Positions 15,822 to 25,966 are shown, numbered from the stretch's first letter. The stretch: 64,000 nt of DNA from Ralstonia pickettii (GCF_000607165.1 NZ_JFZG01000004.1:124001-188000), one strand, 5' to 3'. Numbers and translations: made by a program. Notes: generated by a model not told the origin, from the letters alone.

Positions 15822-16848
15822 AGTGTTCAGGTTGGAAAACCATGCCCGTAATGGCGCGGCTCGTATCGGGCTGCCCAAGCCAGGTCGACCATCCCAGCCG
15901 CTCATCTGCGCCTAGCACCGCCGGCGGGGCAGATTGTGGTTGCACTTGCAGCTCGACTTCCCACTCAAACTCAAAGCCCACAAAGCTGCGCACCCACTCC
16001 ACCAGCACGGGCAGATCGCGTCCCTTGGGGGTGAAGTTCAAATACTGCTGCAGGTCTAGCGGCCCGATAATGAGCCGAAACTTGTGCTGGCGATCGGGCA
16101 CAGCCTCGCCGAGCAAGGCGCCTTGCCCCATCACGCTGGTTGCACCCGGGCGGCCGAGGTGGCTGCACTCGGCAGCATCCAGTGCAATCCAATGCAGCAC
16201 AAACTCCTGCAACTGCACCGGCACCCCAAAGAAGTGCGATAGCGCCGCCACGATGCCGTCTGGGCTACGCGATTCGCGCACATGGTGGGCGCTGGCTGCC
16301 AGCCGTGCATGTGGCGGCAGCGCGCTGCCGGAAATTTCATCGGTCTCAACTCCCGCCAGCCAGCCGATGTAGCGCGAAAACACCTCCTCGTCAGGCCGGT
16401 CCAACCCAGCTGCCGCTTGTGAGCCAGCCCAAGCCTGATAGAACTGCGTCAGCGCACGGTGGTGGAAGATGTCGAGAAACGCAGCGGAGGTGTTGTCGTG
16501 GTGCGCCTCGGTCCGCTCTCGAACGATTTCCGTCAGGTGGATCGGCAGCGCGCCATTGGGCCCCAGCATGCCCAGACCGAACAACTGGATATGCAAGCCA
16601 TCGGCGCGCTGCTCCAGTTTCACAATCTCGCGCGGCGCAAAGGTGAGTGAAGCCACTTGCCCGATGCGGAAGGGTTCCGCCTGCGGGCGAGGTGCGCGAC
16701 CGACAGGTGGCAGCGAGGCATGGCGCGCAGACAGGCCTCGCAGCAGTCCAAGAAAGCTCAGCTTCCATGGTTGCAGAGCCCCGTAGTGGCTTTGGGCGTG
16801 CCGTGCTGGCGCGGGCGGTGGCCCAAGATCATCTTGACCGTGGAACAT
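15808..16848 (-). CDS. tssG: T6SS baseplate protein TssG
   Basis: A 346-residue TssG with the family landmarks: an N-terminal PWKLSFLGLLRGL segment, EIVKLEQRADGLHIQLFGLGMLGPNGALP, and the FLDIFHHRALTQFYQAW block around residue 125. TssG joins TssE, TssF and TssK in the baseplate wedge (established). It follows tssF by 12 bases and overlaps tssA at its 3' end. Confidence 0.93.
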   Translation of the reverse strand: MFHGQDDLGPPPAPARHAQSHYGALQPWKLSFLGLLRGLSARHASLPPVGRAPRPQAEPFRIGQVASLTFAPREIVKLEQRADGLHIQLFGLGMLGPNGALPIHLTEIVRERTEAHHDNTSAAFLDIFHHRALTQFYQAWAGSQAAAGLDRPDEEVFSRYIGWLAGVETDEISGSALPPHARLAASAHHVRESRSPDGIVAALSHFFGVPVQLQEFVLHWIALDAAECSHLGRPGATSVMGQGALLGEAVPDRQHKFRLIIGPLDLQQYLNFTPKGRDLPVLVEWVRSFVGFEFEWEVELQVQPQSAPPAVLGADERLGWSTWLGQPDTSRAITGMVFQPEHYVAQ

Positions 16849-16860
16849 GGCTAAATGACC

Positions 16861-18741
16861 CTAGATGACATTACGGCCACCCATGCGGGGCGACCAGCGG
16901 TGGATCAGTCCGCGTTCCATCGCGTGCAGCTCGGTTTCCGTGAAGGCGTTGACCGACACATGGCGCGCCAGGAAGTGTTCAAGTACCACGCCAAACAGGT
17001 ACGGACTGACACCCGAGAAACCGGCCTCATCCACCGTCAATTGGCACTGCACGCCCCGGCCATACAGAATCGGACCCGCCCCCGGCATGCGCCGTGTCAC
17101 GGGCTTGAGCTTGGAACCGATCAGGCTCTCGATCTGCCGCTGTTGGGCGGTATCGTTGGCCGACACGAACAGCCGAAGCATGTCGCGCAGCCCCTGGCCA
17201 CCCTGTCGATGGTCGAGATCCATCAGCGACAGGTAGTTGAAGCCCAACTGGCGGATCAGCCGCCAGGCCATCTCGCCTTCGGCAAACGGCGCATGCGGTG
17301 CCGATGGCGGGCTGATCAACCCAACCCCTTCCGCCGGAATCGAATCGCGTGAGGTCAGATCACTGAATCCATTGCGCGGCACCAGATTCGCCAAATCCCG
17401 GTTGGTCACCATCGCCTCGACCGACAGATAACGCAGGTCGTTCGGGTAGGGCGCTTCGTTCTGGTCTACCAGCGAGAGAAACACCTCCGTGCCTGTGTAG
17501 GCTGTGCGGGTGCCGTACTTACGCGCCTGGTCTGAGATCAACCGCCGCTCCCGACGCACAGAAAAGTACCGGCCATGGTTGCCCTCATCGCTGTTGAGCG
17601 TGGCAAACAGCGGCCGGAAGTCGATCGGCGTACTGTGCTCGGTCACCTGGCCCGAGAGCTTCTGTACCGAGAACACCTCGTAATCAAGCGGGCGTCGCCG
17701 GTCGGCCACCAGGTGGAATTCCGTACGGCCCGGGCTCACCTCCATCCGATCGGTGCGCATCGGGAAGAGGTTGACGACCGGTGTGCAGAACAGCGCGAAC
17801 TGGCTGGCATCGACCTGGCTCACCAGCGCACTCGGTGCCTTGGAGAGCAGCACCACAAGCTCCGCTTCGCGGCCGTCGATCTTTGCGAGGCCCCGCGCAA
17901 GGCCATCGAGCCCGAAGAAGTAAAAGCGCTGCGGGCATGTGAAGTACTCATGTACCAAGTTGTGCCCGTGGAATTTGTTCCAGGCCAACGGCAGTGCGCT
18001 TTCGTCGGGTGCCATGCCGACATGGCTGACGGCGTTGTCCGTGACGGCGGTTGGACGTTCATCCATGGCGCCAGGCTTGCCGATGAGTGTCGCGCAGCCA
18101 GCACTGTGAAGCAGCTCGAACAAATGCGAGGCAATCTGATCATTGCCACTCAGGTAGACGGGCAAGCGATCCAGGCAGGCCAACTGGCTGAACTTGACAT
18201 CGTGTGTGAGCCGCAACCGCAGGCGCAGTGCGCCTTGTACGCTCACATGCGCCGGCAGATAGCGCTCCATGCCCTGAATGTCCGGTGGAATGCCGGTAAG
18301 CCGCGCTTCCGCAATCTCGATTGGCCACAGCGTCAGGGGTTGGGTGGTGCGGAATTCGCACTCGGTGGATTCGCCAGGTGGTGCCTTTGCCAGCAAAGCT
18401 GTGCCACGCTGTATCGAAACCCCGCGCACCAGATCGCCTTCCGTGCGACTAGGGTAGAACTGCGCTACCGCAATGGCCGGCGTCGGCGCTACGTAGTTCG
18501 GGTAGACCACCTCCAGCAACCGTTGCGTGAAGCGTGGGAATTCCGCATCCAGCTTGATTTGAGTGCGCGCCGACAGCAGACAGAACGCCTCGATCAGGCG
18601 CTCTACATAAGGGTCCGCCACCTCGATGCCGTGCATGCCAAGGCGCTTGGCCACCTTCGGGTGCCGCCGGGCGAATTCACCGGCCAGCTCTCGCATGTAG
18701 ACCAATTCCCGGTTGTAGTAATCCAGCAGTTGCGGGTCCAT
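16861..18741 (-). CDS. tssF: T6SS baseplate protein TssF
   Basis: A 626-residue TssF, the family's usual length. The opening MDPQLLDYYNRELVYMRELA and the ARRHPKVAKRLGMHG stretch are near-universal TssF signatures. It forms the wedge with TssG. The ATG at 18741 lies 4 bases after the tssE stop codon. Confidence 0.95.
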   Translation of the reverse strand: MDPQLLDYYNRELVYMRELAGEFARRHPKVAKRLGMHGIEVADPYVERLIEAFCLLSARTQIKLDAEFPRFTQRLLEVVYPNYVAPTPAIAVAQFYPSRTEGDLVRGVSIQRGTALLAKAPPGESTECEFRTTQPLTLWPIEIAEARLTGIPPDIQGMERYLPAHVSVQGALRLRLRLTHDVKFSQLACLDRLPVYLSGNDQIASHLFELLHSAGCATLIGKPGAMDERPTAVTDNAVSHVGMAPDESALPLAWNKFHGHNLVHEYFTCPQRFYFFGLDGLARGLAKIDGREAELVVLLSKAPSALVSQVDASQFALFCTPVVNLFPMRTDRMEVSPGRTEFHLVADRRRPLDYEVFSVQKLSGQVTEHSTPIDFRPLFATLNSDEGNHGRYFSVRRERRLISDQARKYGTRTAYTGTEVFLSLVDQNEAPYPNDLRYLSVEAMVTNRDLANLVPRNGFSDLTSRDSIPAEGVGLISPPSAPHAPFAEGEMAWRLIRQLGFNYLSLMDLDHRQGGQGLRDMLRLFVSANDTAQQRQIESLIGSKLKPVTRRMPGAGPILYGRGVQCQLTVDEAGFSGVSPYLFGVVLEHFLARHVSVNAFTETELHAMERGLIHRWSPRMGGRNVI

Positions 18742-18745
18742 GGTC

Positions 18746-19267
18746 TCAGTGGGCGTGAAGTGAGCGGACGTTCATGTGGCCAGTTTCCAGATCAAGCGAG
18801 CTCTGTGCGGTAAATGCCATCGGGTACGGGTCCATGTGGATCAGTCCACTGATCTCGAACAGCAGCACGTTGTAGCGCGTTGGCGCACCTTCTTTGAGCA
18901 ATGGCTTGACCTCCAGGGAGCCAGGAATGAGCCGTGGCTCGAAATCCAGAATCGCGCGGCGCACGATCTTGACGATGTCGGTCCACTTGTGTTCCGACAG
19001 ATAGCCGCCGGCCACGGGCGGTACCCCGTAGTTGATGGTGGAACTTGCCGCCTCTGGGTAGCGTGTCCGATCGATCTCGTCTTCGCGATTGGTGGTGTTG
19101 AGCAGGTAAGTCAGATCGCGTTGGAGGATCTCGCGCATCTGCGTGCGCGTGACCGTGTATTCGTTAGCGGCTTCCGTTTGCCGCTGTGGTGCATCGTCCC
19201 GCAACCGGTCAAAGAGTGTCGGCAGCAGTCGTGCATTGGGGCGGATCGGTGTGCGGTGCCCTGACAC
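18746..19267 (-). CDS. tssE: T6SS baseplate protein TssE (gp25-like)
   Basis: A 173-residue gp25/lysozyme-like baseplate protein with LFDRLRDD near the start, LQRDLTYLLNTTNR in the middle and the IVRRAILDFEPRLIPGSLEV block typical of TssE. The start codon is a GTG at 19267, one base after the tagJ stop, so translation is probably coupled. It links the baseplate to the sheath. Confidence 0.93.
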   Translation of the reverse strand: MSGHRTPIRPNARLLPTLFDRLRDDAPQRQTEAANEYTVTRTQMREILQRDLTYLLNTTNREDEIDRTRYPEAASSTINYGVPPVAGGYLSEHKWTDIVKIVRRAILDFEPRLIPGSLEVKPLLKEGAPTRYNVLLFEISGLIHMDPYPMAFTAQSSLDLETGHMNVRSLHAH

Positions 19268-19268
19268 A

Positions 19269-20096
19269 CTAGTTCTCCAGCACGAGCAGGGTCACATCGA
19301 GTAGCCCAATGTCTCCCTGATCCGTTGCCCATGTTTTTTGGCCCCAGCCCAGGACACCCGTCTCACCCAACTCGGTCCAATGGGTCTCGCGCGCGAGCCG
19401 GGTCGTATCGTTGCCATGCTCAGAGCCGGGATAACGCACCGGTATGAAGCCCCGACAGACCATGCCGTCTGCAAGTGTCACGGTGACCGGGCGCCAGACC
19501 AAGTCGAGCAGGCCAGTCACTGCGCTCATCTCCAACCTGCGCGTCTGGATAAACGGCAGCCAGGCATAACGGCCCGCCGAGATGATTTCGCAGGTGGGAC
19601 CAAGACGCGTATCGCTATCGCTGATCCAGGCAAAGGTGCCCGCATTGTGTGCGCCGGATGCCGTAGTTGCGTCTACAAGGGCAAGGTTTCGGCTATGGTC
19701 CGCTTCTTCAATGTTTCCTGACGCCGCCTGTGCCAATGCCTTGTGCAACGGCTCCATCCAGGCCGGCGGGCTTAGCAGTGCACCGGGTTCGCGCTCTCCG
19801 TTGAACACGCCCTGACGAAAAATCTCCGCCCGAATCAGGTTGCGATAAGCGTGGGCCGTCTGCGCAAAGTCTGGCGTCAGTTGGGTTGCGACTTGCAATT
19901 GCTTGAGCGCGCGCTCCCAGTCGCCCGTTACGCACAACCATTGAAAGAGTTGCCAGCGTTCTTCAAACGCGCCCGGTTGCTGACGCACGCGCACTTCGGC
20001 GTTCTGCAGTGCTTGCGCAACCGAACCGCTGTGCTGGAGAACGGCCGCCAGTCCCGAGGTCGACGGCGGATCCAGAAGCAAGGCATCAGTGGTCAT
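19269..20096 (-). CDS. tagJ: T6SS accessory protein TagJ (ImpE/HsiE)
   Basis: A 275-residue ImpE-family protein. The N-terminal half is TPR-like (RWQLFQWLCVTGDWERALKQL). The C-terminal half holds the beta-rich ImpE domain with ISAGRYAWLPF and the RETHWTELG motif. In Pseudomonas the homolog HsiE1/TagJ binds the sheath protein TssB and ClpV and modulates sheath recycling. I chose ATG 20096, which overlaps the tagK stop by 11 bases. Confidence 0.88.
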   Translation of the reverse strand: MTTDALLLDPPSTSGLAAVLQHSGSVAQALQNAEVRVRQQPGAFEERWQLFQWLCVTGDWERALKQLQVATQLTPDFAQTAHAYRNLIRAEIFRQGVFNGEREPGALLSPPAWMEPLHKALAQAASGNIEEADHSRNLALVDATTASGAHNAGTFAWISDSDTRLGPTCEIISAGRYAWLPFIQTRRLEMSAVTGLLDLVWRPVTVTLADGMVCRGFIPVRYPGSEHGNDTTRLARETHWTELGETGVLGWGQKTWATDQGDIGLLDVTLLVLEN

Positions 20097-20688
20097 GGGT
20101 ATCCGACTCCTGTTGGTGTGTCGTGGCTGGTAGGTAGGCACTGTCCATCGAGACGAGGTGGTGCTCGCGGCGGGTCAGCGTCGCCGTGATACCGCGTCGC
20201 TCCGCGATCACGATGTCGCCCGCAAAAAGATGCAGAACGTCCGGCATCGCCGGGGTGGAAAAGAGCGGTTGCAAGTCAGTGAAGTTGTCCGCATCACCGA
20301 TGAGGCTCTCAATTCGAGGCCGGCCAATCAGCATGTCAAGCAGGCTGTCGGTTGCTGGCTGCGTACCTACCTGTAGCGGATCGGCAGACGTTGCATCAGC
20401 AGAACTGGCAATTGCACCATCGCTTCGTGCAGGCACCTGATGCTGGTAGTAGGCATTGGCCAGCTCGGGGTTACGTAGCACCGCATCGGCCTCGCGGCTG
20501 AGTTGCATCAGCACATCTTCAGGATCGCTCGCCGCGGTGGGCGGCGACTGGGTGAGCTCCATGCCGCCAACGCGTCGAAGGATCGAGAAGGGGTCGCCAG
20601 CGTCGGGTACCCAACCCGAGGTGTCGTCGGTGGGCACCAGGTCATCGAGGATGCCGCGCTGCGCCGCTGGGAACTGCTGGTCACCCAT
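20086..20688 (-). CDS. tagK: TagK-domain T6SS-associated protein
   Basis: This 200-residue soluble protein is the first gene of the left T6SS arm. It lacks a signal peptide. The middle has DPEDVLMQLSREADAVL, and the end has the VLHLFAG...LTRREHHLVSMDS pattern that I associate with the TagK domain found in Burkholderia and Ralstonia T6SS loci. Its role is not established. I use ATG 20688; another in-frame ATG 13 codons upstream is possible. Translation is coupled to tagJ by an 11-base overlap. Confidence 0.7.
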   Translation of the reverse strand: MGDQQFPAAQRGILDDLVPTDDTSGWVPDAGDPFSILRRVGGMELTQSPPTAASDPEDVLMQLSREADAVLRNPELANAYYQHQVPARSDGAIASSADATSADPLQVGTQPATDSLLDMLIGRPRIESLIGDADNFTDLQPLFSTPAMPDVLHLFAGDIVIAERRGITATLTRREHHLVSMDSAYLPATTHQQESDTHDH

Positions 20689-21129
20689 AATTTCTACGCC
20701 CAAATTTTGATAAATGGCGCAGATCATAATCGGAGTTGTTCCCAGTCGGAAATGGCAGGAGATCTCCCGATCTTCTAGTTATTGGGGTCTGAATTTAATT
20801 TCAATAATATCGAGATTGAGCGATTGGGGCGTTTAATAAATAAGCAATCAGGCTAACCCTAGATTGGCCGCAGATGACGGGTGAATTTTTGTCAATTTTT
20901 CGGCGTGATATCAACGCCTGTGGCGATTCCTCTGTTCTTTTTTTAAAAGCAAGAAACGCTTTGAAAAGCTATGCAAAATTCAGTTAAATGTGATTTTGCG
21001 TGATTTATATAGAAGCTTATTTCAATTGCCAGGGTGCGATTTTGCCCATACGCTTCCCTCCAAAAATGAGAAATGAATTCAGGTCGCCACGCATGTGTTC
21101 GGTGGCCATTTGGGGAGTTAAAGAGAGCA
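20689..21129. promoter_or_regulatory. AT-rich divergent promoter region of the T6SS locus
   Basis: These 441 bases separate the two T6SS arms and contain no convincing gene. The stretch is clearly AT-rich compared with the flanking genes. On the plus strand TTGAAA (20961-20966) and TTAAAT (20984-20989) are 17 bases apart and could be the tssH promoter. I saw no sigma-54 TGGCAC-N5-TTGC element. AT-richness at a T6SS promoter is a common target for H-NS-type silencing (general knowledge); no specific site is assigned. Confidence 0.55.
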
Positions 21130-23826
21130 ATGGACATTTCACGTCAGGCGCTATTTGGCCGACTCAATCCGAGTCTTTTCAAGGCAATCGAGAGCGCGAC
21201 CGCCTTCTGTAAGCTCCGTGGCAACCCATACGTCGAGCTTGTGCACTGGTTGCATCAGCTACTGCAAGCATCCGATGGTGACCTGCAGCGCGTGCTGAGA
21301 CATGCCGAAGCCGATTTCCAGGCACTTGAGGCTGATCTTGCTCGCGCACTATCTTCGCTGCCAGCCGGCGCCAGTTCCATCAGCGATTTCTCCTTCCAAA
21401 TCGAAGCTGCTGTCGAGCGCGCGTGGGTGTATGCCACGCTTGCATTTGCCGACGACCGCGTGCGCGGTGCCTATCTGCTGACCGCGCTGCTCAAGACACC
21501 GGAACTGCGCCGCACCGTTCTCGGCATTTCCAACCAGTTCGCCAAGGTGCGAGCGGAGGAGTTGGTCGACAGCATTCCCGCGCTGATCGCGCAATCCCCC
21601 GAAAGCCAGGAAGCGGTCTACGATGGCAGCGGCCTCGCGCCGGCCATTCCAGGCGAGGCGAGCGGTGCGATGGCCCCTGGCGGTACGGGCAAGAGCGCAC
21701 TCGCCCAGTATTGCCGCGACCTGACGGAAACCGCACGCGCGGGCCAACTCGACCCCGTCATCGGCCGCGAGCACGAAATCCGTACCATGACGGACATCCT
21801 GCTGCGCCGTCGCCAAAACAACCCGCTGCTGACCGGCGAGGCCGGTGTCGGCAAAACGGCCGTCATCGAAGGCCTGGCTCAGGCCATCGCCGCTGGCGAC
21901 ATTCCCCCGAGCCTCAAAGACGTCCGCCTGCTTAGCCTCGACGTGGGTGCGCTGTTGGCCGGTGCCAGCATGAAGGGCGAATTCGAAGCCCGTCTGAAGG
22001 GTGTGCTCGAAGAGGCCACCAAGTCGGCCAAGCCCGTGATCCTGTTCGTGGACGAAGTGCACACCCTCGTCGGCGCAGGCGGCCAGGCCGGTACGGGCGA
22101 CGCCGCCAACCTGCTTAAGCCTGCACTGGCCCGTGGGGCCCTGCGCACGATCGGTGCCACCACGTGGAGCGAATACAAACGCCATATCGAGAAAGACCCC
22201 GCGCTCACCCGGCGCTTCCAAGTTTTGCAAGTGATGGAGCCGCAGGAAGCCAACGCTGCCGCCATGGTGCGTGGCCTGGTGGGCACCTTTGAAGCTCACC
22301 ACAAGGTCTTGATCCGCGACGAGGCTGTACGTGCCGCCGTCAAGCTCTCGCACCGCTACATCCCCTCGCGCCAGTTGCCCGACAAGGCTATCAGCCTGCT
22401 CGACACCGCGTGCGCGCGCGTCGCCCTGTCGTTGCACGCACCGCCCGCCACCGTTGAGTTGGCGCGGCAGCGTTTGGCTGCTGCCCAAGCCGAATCGGCC
22501 TTGCTTGCCAAGGAAGCCGCGTTCGGTAAGGCAGATCGTCGCCGTATCGTCGAGGTCGACAGTGTGATACGCGAGATCAACATCGAACTCGGTCAAGCCG
22601 AAGCCCGCTGGCAGCAGGAGCGGGGGCTCGCCACCTGCATTCTGGAGCAGCGGCAGGCCATCGACGCCGTGCCGGAAGGGGCGAGCCAGCCGCCGGCCGC
22701 ACTGGCCGACCTCGAAGCCGAGTTGCAGTCCGCCCAAGGCGAGACACCGTTGGTGTACACCGAGGTGGACGAAGCTGTGGTCGCCGCCATCGTGGCCGAT
22801 TGGACTGGCATCCCCGTCACCCGCATGGTGGCTGACGAGATCGCCACTGTAGTGGCCCTGCCGCAAACGCTGGGCACACGCATCATCGGCCAGGACCATG
22901 CGCTTGCCCAGCTTGGCGAGCGCATCCAGACCGCGCGCGCCCAATTGACCGACCCCAATAAGCCCTTCGGCGTCTTCCTGTTGGTCGGCCCCTCAGGCGT
23001 CGGCAAGACCGAAACCGCATTGGCCTTGGCCGATGCTCTCTACGGCGGCGAGCAGAACCTCATCACCATTAACCTCTCCGAATTCCAGGAATCGCATACC
23101 GTCTCCACCCTCAAAGGTGCACCGCCGGGCTACGTCGGCTATGGCGAAGGAGGCGTGTTGACCGAAGCCGTACGCCGACGCCCCTACAGCGTTGTCCTGC
23201 TCGACGAGGTGGAGAAGGCCCACCCGGACGTCCACGAAGTTTTCTACCAAGTCTTCGACAAGGGCTATATGGAGGACGGGGAAGGGCGCCACATCGACTT
23301 CAAGAACACGATCCTGCTGCTGACCAGCAATGCCGGCTCTGACCTGCTGACCAGCCTGTGTGATGACCCGGCGCTGCTGCCCGAACCCGCCACACTGCGC
23401 GACGCGCTCATGCCCGAGCTGCGCAAGACGTTCCCCGCCGCATTCCTCGGTCGTCTGGTGGTGGTGCCGTACCTGCCGTTGGCCGCCGACAACCTCGGCC
23501 GCATCGTCCGCCTGCACCTAGACCGCGTGGTCAAGCGCATGCGTGAGCAGCACGACATCGCGCTCACCTACGACGACGCCGTGGTGACGCACATCGTCGA
23601 GCGTTGCCCGATCGGTGAAACAGGCGCTCGCCAGCTCATCAGTTTCATTGAACAACGTATCCAGCCACAGCTAGCCAAGCTTTGGCTGGGCGCGCTGGCA
23701 AGCAAACAGCCACTCGCCACCATCCACATCCAGTTGGTCAGTGATGGCGTCGAGTTGGCTTACCAAGCCGAATACCTTTCCGGACGCGGCCTAGAACCGG
23801 TCATTCCCGCCGCCGAACCGGCTTAG
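21130..23826 (+). CDS. tssH: T6SS sheath-disassembly ATPase TssH (ClpV)
   Basis: An 898-residue AAA+ protein with a Clp N-domain (about residues 1-150) and two ATPase modules. Walker A motifs are GEAGVGKT (about residues 236-243) and GPSGVGKT (about 620-627), with Walker B FVDEVH and LLDEVEKA. The N-terminal MDISRQALFGRLN is ClpV-specific rather than ClpB. It recycles contracted TssB/TssC sheaths. The ATG at 21130 is preceded by an AAGAGAG ribosome site; the longer in-frame reading from 21073 adds a low-complexity tail not found in ClpV. First gene of the right arm. Confidence 0.95.
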   Translation: MDISRQALFGRLNPSLFKAIESATAFCKLRGNPYVELVHWLHQLLQASDGDLQRVLRHAEADFQALEADLARALSSLPAGASSISDFSFQIEAAVERAWVYATLAFADDRVRGAYLLTALLKTPELRRTVLGISNQFAKVRAEELVDSIPALIAQSPESQEAVYDGSGLAPAIPGEASGAMAPGGTGKSALAQYCRDLTETARAGQLDPVIGREHEIRTMTDILLRRRQNNPLLTGEAGVGKTAVIEGLAQAIAAGDIPPSLKDVRLLSLDVGALLAGASMKGEFEARLKGVLEEATKSAKPVILFVDEVHTLVGAGGQAGTGDAANLLKPALARGALRTIGATTWSEYKRHIEKDPALTRRFQVLQVMEPQEANAAAMVRGLVGTFEAHHKVLIRDEAVRAAVKLSHRYIPSRQLPDKAISLLDTACARVALSLHAPPATVELARQRLAAAQAESALLAKEAAFGKADRRRIVEVDSVIREINIELGQAEARWQQERGLATCILEQRQAIDAVPEGASQPPAALADLEAELQSAQGETPLVYTEVDEAVVAAIVADWTGIPVTRMVADEIATVVALPQTLGTRIIGQDHALAQLGERIQTARAQLTDPNKPFGVFLLVGPSGVGKTETALALADALYGGEQNLITINLSEFQESHTVSTLKGAPPGYVGYGEGGVLTEAVRRRPYSVVLLDEVEKAHPDVHEVFYQVFDKGYMEDGEGRHIDFKNTILLLTSNAGSDLLTSLCDDPALLPEPATLRDALMPELRKTFPAAFLGRLVVVPYLPLAADNLGRIVRLHLDRVVKRMREQHDIALTYDDAVVTHIVERCPIGETGARQLISFIEQRIQPQLAKLWLGALASKQPLATIHIQLVSDGVELAYQAEYLSGRGLEPVIPAAEPA

Positions 23827-23883
23827 CGCCGGTGGCACCTTCCTCAAGCACTTCCTCTTTATCTAACCCAACAGGGGAGAATC

Positions 23884-24423
23884 ATGTCTGTTATGAACAG
23901 TTCGCAAAAATTCATTGCGCGCAACCGCGCACCACGCGTGCAGATCGAGTACGACGTCGAAGTTTACGGCTCGGAAAAACGCATTGAGTTGCCCTTCGTG
24001 ATGGGCGTGTTGGCCGACCTGTCCGGCAAACCCGCTGAACCACTGCCGCCGGTGGCCGACCGCAAGTTCCTCGAAATCGACATCGACAACTTCGACGAGC
24101 GCATGAAGGCCATGAAGCCGCGCGTGGCGTTTGCCGTGCAGAACACGCTCACGGGCGAAGGCCAACTGATGGTCGATATGACCTTCGAGAGCATTGAAGA
24201 CTTCTCGCCCGCCGCCGTGGCTGGCAAGGTCGACGCGCTCAGGCAACTGCTCGAAGCCCGCACGCAGCTGGCCAACCTGCAGACCTACATGGACGGCAAG
24301 TCCGGCGCCGAGTCGCTCATTAACCAACTGCTGCAAGACCCGGCCCTGTTGCAAGCACTGGCCAAGGCACCGAAGCCTGAGGTGACGCCGGTTCAAGCCG
24401 AAACCGGACAGACCGACGCCTGA
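23884..24423 (+). CDS. tssB: T6SS sheath small subunit TssB (VipA)
   Basis: A 179-residue TssB with the conserved SSQKFIARNRAPRVQIEYDVE start and the LPFVMGVLADLSG block. With TssC it forms the contractile sheath. A strong ribosome site, CAGGGGAG, lies just before the ATG. It is 57 bases after tssH and 49 before tssC, within one operon. Confidence 0.97.
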   Translation: MSVMNSSQKFIARNRAPRVQIEYDVEVYGSEKRIELPFVMGVLADLSGKPAEPLPPVADRKFLEIDIDNFDERMKAMKPRVAFAVQNTLTGEGQLMVDMTFESIEDFSPAAVAGKVDALRQLLEARTQLANLQTYMDGKSGAESLINQLLQDPALLQALAKAPKPEVTPVQAETGQTDA

Positions 24424-24472
24424 GCCACCCGGCTTCTTGCCTTCCTGACTTCCACTATTGAGCGAGCAATCC

Positions 24473-25966
24473 ATGGCTTCCGCACAACAACAGAAACAAC
24501 AGAGCGTCGCAACGGCTGACCAGTCCGACTTTGCGGCGCTACTGAACCGCGAGTTCTCCCCCAAGACCGACCAAGCCCGCGAGGCCGTTGATCTGGCCGT
24601 CCGCACCCTGGCCGAGCAGGCGCTCGCCAGCACCTTCACCATGAGCGACGATGCCTACAAGAGCATCGAGGCCATCATCGGTGCGATCGACTCCAAGCTC
24701 TCCGAGCAGATCAACCTGATCCTGCACAACGAAGACTTCCAGAAGCTGGAATCCGCCTGGCGTGGCCTGCATCACCTTGTCTCCAACACCGAGACCGACG
24801 AGAAATTGCGCATCCGCGTGATGGATGTGTCCAAGGAAGAACTGCGCCGCACGCTGCGCCGCTACAAGGGCATCGGCTGGGATCAAAGCCCGTTCTTCAA
24901 GCGCATCTACGAAGAAGAGTACGGCCAGCTCGGCGGCGAGCCGTACGGCTGCCTTGTTGCGGATTATTACTTTGACCATACGCCGCCGGATGTGGAGCTG
25001 CTCGGCTCACTCGCCAAGATCTCCGCTGCCGCACACGCCCCGTTCATTGCTGGCGCATCGCCATCGGTACTGCAAATGGATTCGTGGCAAGAACTGGCCA
25101 ACCCGCGTGATCTGTCCAAGATCTTCCAGAACCTGGAATATGCCCCGTGGAACAGCCTACGCAACTCGGAAGATGCCCGTTACGTTGGTCTGGCCATGCC
25201 GCGTTTCCTCTCGCGCCTGCCGTACGGCATCAAGACCAACCCGGTCGATGCCTTCGACTTTGAAGAGGACACCGACGGCGCCGACCACCGCAAGTACGTG
25301 TGGAGCAACGCGGCGTACGCCATGGCTGTCAACATCAACCGCTCGTTCAAGCAATACGGCTGGTGCACGCTGATTCGCGGCGTGGAGAGTGGCGGCGTGG
25401 TTGAGAACCTGCCGTGCCACACCTTCCCGACCGACGATGGTGGCGTCGACATGAAATGCCCGACGGAGATCGCCATCTCGGATCGCCGTGAGGCTGAGCT
25501 CGCTAAGAACGGCTTCATCTCGCTGGTGCACCGTAAGAACACTGACTACGCCGCCTTTATCGGCGCGCAGTCGCTGCAAAAACCGGCCGAGTACTACGAC
25601 GCGGATGCCACGGCCAACGCCAACCTGTCGGCACGTCTGCCGTATCTGTTCGCCTGCTCGCGCTTCGCGCATTACCTGAAGTGCATCGTGCGCGACAAGA
25701 TCGGCGCGTTCAAGGAGCGCGAGGACATGCAGCGCTGGTTGAACGAATGGATCATGAACTACGTGGATGCCGATCCGGCCAACTCCTCGCAAGAGACCAA
25801 GGCACGCCGCCCGCTGGCTGCCGCCGAAGTCGTGGTCGAAGAGCAGGAAGGCAACCCGGGCTACTACAGCGCCAAGTTTTTCCTGCGCCCGCACTTCCAA
25901 CTGGAAGGTCTGACCGTCTCGCTGCGGTTGGTGGCGCGCCTGCCGTCGGTTAAGGAAGCTGCGTAA
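24473..25966 (+). CDS. tssC: T6SS sheath large subunit TssC (VipB)
   Basis: A 497-residue TssC with the family landmarks LILHNEDFQKLESAWRGL, the ISAAAHAPFIAGASPSV segment and the C-terminal NPGYYSAKFFLRPHFQLEGL. It is the main contractile sheath subunit. The start at ATG 24473 follows a weak ribosome site; a TTG five codons upstream is an alternative. Confidence 0.97.
   Translation: MASAQQQKQQSVATADQSDFAALLNREFSPKTDQAREAVDLAVRTLAEQALASTFTMSDDAYKSIEAIIGAIDSKLSEQINLILHNEDFQKLESAWRGLHHLVSNTETDEKLRIRVMDVSKEELRRTLRRYKGIGWDQSPFFKRIYEEEYGQLGGEPYGCLVADYYFDHTPPDVELLGSLAKISAAAHAPFIAGASPSVLQMDSWQELANPRDLSKIFQNLEYAPWNSLRNSEDARYVGLAMPRFLSRLPYGIKTNPVDAFDFEEDTDGADHRKYVWSNAAYAMAVNINRSFKQYGWCTLIRGVESGGVVENLPCHTFPTDDGGVDMKCPTEIAISDRREAELAKNGFISLVHRKNTDYAAFIGAQSLQKPAEYYDADATANANLSARLPYLFACSRFAHYLKCIVRDKIGAFKEREDMQRWLNEWIMNYVDADPANSSQETKARRPLAAAEVVVEEQEGNPGYYSAKFFLRPHFQLEGLTVSLRLVARLPSVKEAA

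Noticed and set aside
20961-20989. Sigma-54 promoter for the T6SS
   Set aside because: No TGGCAC/TTGC pair with correct spacing was found in the divergent region; only a sigma-70-like candidate remains.
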